16,490 nt of DNA, from assembly GCA_963545585.1 (NCBI GenBank), contig CAUUKX010000044.1:1-16490 (forward strand). The letters are read 5' to 3'. The translations under genes and the position numbers were made by a program. Below the pieces are notes generated by a model. That model did not search any database. It saw nothing but the letters and a program-made list of their open reading frames with translations, and was not told where the DNA came from. Each line of letters opens with the position of its first letter. The first letter of the stretch is position 1. This document shows, in pieces, positions 14,419 through 16,490 of this stretch. The stretch comes from W11650 sp963545585. Lineage in GTDB: Bacteria > Bacillota > Clostridia > Lachnospirales > Vallitaleaceae.

Positions 14419-15062
14419 CCGGTAATCAATTTCCCGGCAAAATAATAGCCATACTGCTCGCCGCTCTGGGTAATCCGGGCCTGCGCCTCGGTCAGTTCCT
14501 GAAACTGGCGGATAAAGTCGGCCGCTTTCTCTTTTTCCACAAATAACTGATACTCCACCTTATCACTGTAATCAATTTGCCCGGTGGAAATGCTCTGCCG
14601 CTCCAGTTCATAGCTAACCTTATCGTTCCAGTTATAGGGGCACTCCAGCGCCAAAACAGCAAAGAGCTGCCGGTAGACCGGCGGATTATCCGCCAGGCTC
14701 TCCCGCACCGCTTCGGAATACGCCCGGGTCAAACCACCCGTTCCCAAAAGCGTACCGCCGAAATAGCGAACCACTACCGCCGTCACATTCCATAACTCCC
14801 GCCCCTGCAAAACACTAAGCATCGGCAGCCCCGCTGTTTTGGACGGTTCGCCGTCGTCATCATAGCGCTCCAAGGCAATCGTTCCGGCAATCCGAAAGGC
14901 CGAGCAGTGATGAGTGGCTTCCCGGTGCTGCTTTTTAATGGCGGCAATATACTCCACAGCCTCTGCTTCACTGGCCGTACCCTTGAGGTACCCAATAAAT
15001 TTGGATTTTTTAATTTCAATCTCCACACTGGTTTCCTTGGCCAGAGTATAATAATTTTGCAT
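14415..15062 (-). CDS. yigZ: YigZ/IMPACT family protein (UPF0029)
   Basis: The 215 residues hold the IMPACT N-terminal domain (about 15-125) with SKFIGYLKG (20-28), ATHHCSAFRI (49-58), DDDGEPSKTAGLPML (68-82) and VVVRYFGGTLLGTGGLTRAY (96-115), then a C-terminal DUF1949-like domain. Eukaryotic IMPACT controls the GCN2 stress pathway; the bacterial role is not established, and binding to nucleic acid or the ribosome has been suggested. GGAGGAAAC lies directly before the ATG. The gene begins 11 bp after the stop of the PfkB-fold gene, so the two form an operon. Its stop codon touches the end of the neighbouring hairpin-module array. Confidence 0.93.
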   Translation of the reverse strand: MQNYYTLAKETSVEIEIKKSKFIGYLKGTASEAEAVEYIAAIKKQHREATHHCSAFRIAGTIALERYDDDGEPSKTAGLPMLSVLQGRELWNVTAVVVRYFGGTLLGTGGLTRAYSEAVRESLADNPPVYRQLFAVLALECPYNWNDKVSYELERQSISTGQIDYSDKVEYQLFVEKEKAADFIRQFQELTEAQARITQSGEQYGYYFAGKLITG

Positions 15063-15073
15063 TGTTTCCTCCG

Positions 15074-16024
15074 CTAAGTTTCTATGTACCCTCGCTTTTC
15101 ATTATATACTTCCTTCAGTCTGACCTGATTCATTGCCTGATCAATCTCCCGGCGGCGGATAATATCAGGAAAGCTCCGAACATTAACTTGTCTGGCAATC
15201 GCTCCGGCAATCTGCAAGTTTTTCTCCAACAGATAACCCCGCTGCACACCAATCGCCAGCCCGCCCAAAATCGAGGACTGAATGATATCCTCGGTCTTAT
15301 CTTTGGGCGGATAGGACACATAGGCAATTTTGGAACGGGACAGCCCGTAAATTGTTTCCGGCGTTTGCACAAAGAAATATTTAATCCGGTACGTCCGCAT
15401 CCATTTTTGCAGCTTTTCCGTTTCCGTCGGCCGCCAAATACCGTCTAATCCCAGCCGGCGCAGCGTTTCCACATCCGTTACCACCGCATAGGGATGATAT
15501 TTGGACAGCAGCTCAATATTGTCAGCACCGGCCTGAACCACTGCCTTTTGGCCTTCTTCCACCATCGCCAATACCTCCTCGGCTTTTTCCAGCGCCCGGG
15601 GCGAAAATGTCTGTCCGGCAAAAACAATGGTATCACATTCCCGGATATGATTATGAAACTTATGTTTCAACGCCTTTAAATCGCTTTCGACCGGTTCATA
15701 GCCATTGGACATAAAGCTGTATTCCTTGGTTTTCGCGATATCCGTCATCGTGGTCAGCATTTTCGGCTCACCGCTGATGCCGATAAAATCCGACACAATC
15801 CGCCGCTTGTCTAAGAAGTTTTTAATAAACCGACCGCCAATCCCGCCGGAAAAGCCAATCACAAAAGGCTCGCCCTGCAAAATCTTCATGATATGAGCCG
15901 AATACACTCCGCTGTCGCCAATCGTCAGGCTTTCTTCCAAGATTTTATTCTGGCCGTCCGCTTTCCAGCCCGATACCTTAATCTGCCTGATTAGATAAGG
16001 ATTGATTAACACCGTTAAAATCAA
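15074..16024 (-). CDS. PfkB-fold carbohydrate kinase homologue with degraded active-site motifs
   Basis: The 316 residues follow the ribokinase/1-phosphofructokinase fold: a segment aligning with the family GGKGxN motif (TIGDSGVYSAHIMKIL, 34-49), FSGGIGGRFIKNFL (58-71), IVFAGQTFSP (133-142) matching the usual SGSLP-type strand, and the C-terminal helix region near 243-280. The key motifs are altered: GGKGxN reads GDSGVYSAH, and the GAGD anion hole with catalytic base reads KTED (243-246), keeping only the aspartate. It may be a divergent kinase or a non-catalytic member. The start is a TTG with GGAGG seven bases upstream. It precedes yigZ in an operon. Confidence 0.7.
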   Translation of the reverse strand: MILTVLINPYLIRQIKVSGWKADGQNKILEESLTIGDSGVYSAHIMKILQGEPFVIGFSGGIGGRFIKNFLDKRRIVSDFIGISGEPKMLTTMTDIAKTKEYSFMSNGYEPVESDLKALKHKFHNHIRECDTIVFAGQTFSPRALEKAEEVLAMVEEGQKAVVQAGADNIELLSKYHPYAVVTDVETLRRLGLDGIWRPTETEKLQKWMRTYRIKYFFVQTPETIYGLSRSKIAYVSYPPKDKTEDIIQSSILGGLAIGVQRGYLLEKNLQIAGAIARQVNVRSFPDIIRRREIDQAMNQVRLKEVYNEKRGYIET

Positions 16025-16097
16025 AGCCCTTCCTCCTCATTATTCTCTTAACTCTTTGCACAAGCCCATAACCTGCCGGCATATTCCGCTTTTGGCT

Positions 16098-16181
16098 CGG
16101 GTGCGCAATCAGCCCTGCCCTCGGGCGCACGTCCTGCCCTGTCGAAACACTTCGTGTTTCTGTGCGGGCGCACATCCTGCC
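16098..16181. repeat. Divergent hairpin-module copy upstream of the PfkB-fold gene
   Basis: Three related blocks, CGGGTGCGCAATCAGCCC (from 16098), CGGGCGCACGTCCTGCC (16122-16138) and CGGGCGCACATCCTGCC (16165-16181), flank the hairpin GAAACAC/GTGTTTC (16144-16160) with a 3-base loop. The last two blocks are 43 bp apart, the same period as in the 14192-14418 array. The CTCAACTTTCCC ends are missing or badly decayed. The sequence just after it (CATCATCTTTTTGG) resembles the middle of the 12158 copy. Confidence 0.65.
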
Positions 16182-16254
16182 ATCATCTTTTTGGACGCTA
16201 ACCCATTAAAGGATAGACATCCCCCTTGCTTTCTTCGTAAGTGCGTAAGACAAC

Positions 16255-16490
16255 TTATATCCGGAACAATAAATCAAAATACGTCGGAAACGGCCACTGC
16301 TTCTCCTCAACCAGTTCCTCTAAGGCATCACAACCCAAACGGATTTCTTCCATTTCTGGCAAAATGGTATCCCGAAAATAAAGCGCCCGGTTACCGGTGT
16401 CCTTGATATTATAGGCCTTGGCCAGATTGGCATCCACCCCGGCCGTATGCTTTTGCGTTTCACCGCAGTAACGCAGGATGCGCAGCAAAT
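16255..16490 (-). CDS. glnN: Glutamine synthetase type III, C-terminal fragment
   Basis: The last 78 codons are present and the rest lies beyond the window edge. The ending KQWPFPTYFDLLFRI matches the conserved WPFPTYxDLLF tail of type III glutamine synthetases, and the preceding helical stretch (ALYFRDTILPEMEEIRLGCD) fits the family's C-terminal helices. The enzyme makes glutamine from glutamate, ammonia and ATP in the cytoplasm. The first visible methionine is internal and is not the start. The 230-bp gap to the next gene holds a divergent hairpin-module copy. Confidence 0.75.
   Translation of the reverse strand, partial: LLRILRYCGETQKHTAGVDANLAKAYNIKDTGNRALYFRDTILPEMEEIRLGCDALEELVEEKQWPFPTYFDLLFRI

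Overview
This window looks like the chromosome of an anaerobic Firmicute, most likely a clostridial lineage. The signs are strong GGAGG-type ribosome binding sites, some GTG and TTG starts, housekeeping sigma-A style promoters, a DnaE-type polymerase with an intact PHP domain, a type III glutamine synthetase C-terminus and moderate GC content judged by eye. No rRNA, tRNA, CRISPR array, phage gene or transposase gene is visible.

Left half (1-8665). Every gene lies on the minus strand, so it reads from right to left: a FUSC/ArAE membrane protein, dnaE, a two-gene module (small acidic protein plus HipA/CtkA-like kinase), pfkA with its own consensus promoter, a zinc-ribbon membrane protein, a CBS-CBS-ACT (AcuB-like) protein, a possible 49-residue ORF coupled to it, and the first codons of a probable TrkH/KtrB potassium transporter at the window edge. 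A near-consensus promoter at 8728-8756 probably drives FUSC and dnaE.

Right half (8666-16490). Genes are more loosely spaced: a CPBP-family membrane protease (+), a DUF454/YbaN membrane protein (-), lysA diaminopimelate decarboxylase (+), an orphan lipoprotein substrate-binding protein (-), the pair of a PfkB-fold protein with degraded active-site motifs and yigZ/IMPACT (-), and the C-terminus of a type III glutamine synthetase (-).

The most distinctive feature is a family of about eight intergenic repeats, all between 8.69 and 16.2 kb. Most copies carry the inverted end CTCAACTTTCCC / GGGAAAGTTGAG, a small hairpin whose stem sequence changes between copies while staying paired, and a GC-rich CCCGGGC block. 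One copy (14192-14418) is an array of four hairpin modules at about 43 bp spacing. The layout, constant ends around a repeatable hairpin module, resembles the pneumococcal BOX elements, but the sequence is not one I recognise. It is best treated as a candidate undescribed modular MITE/REP-like family.
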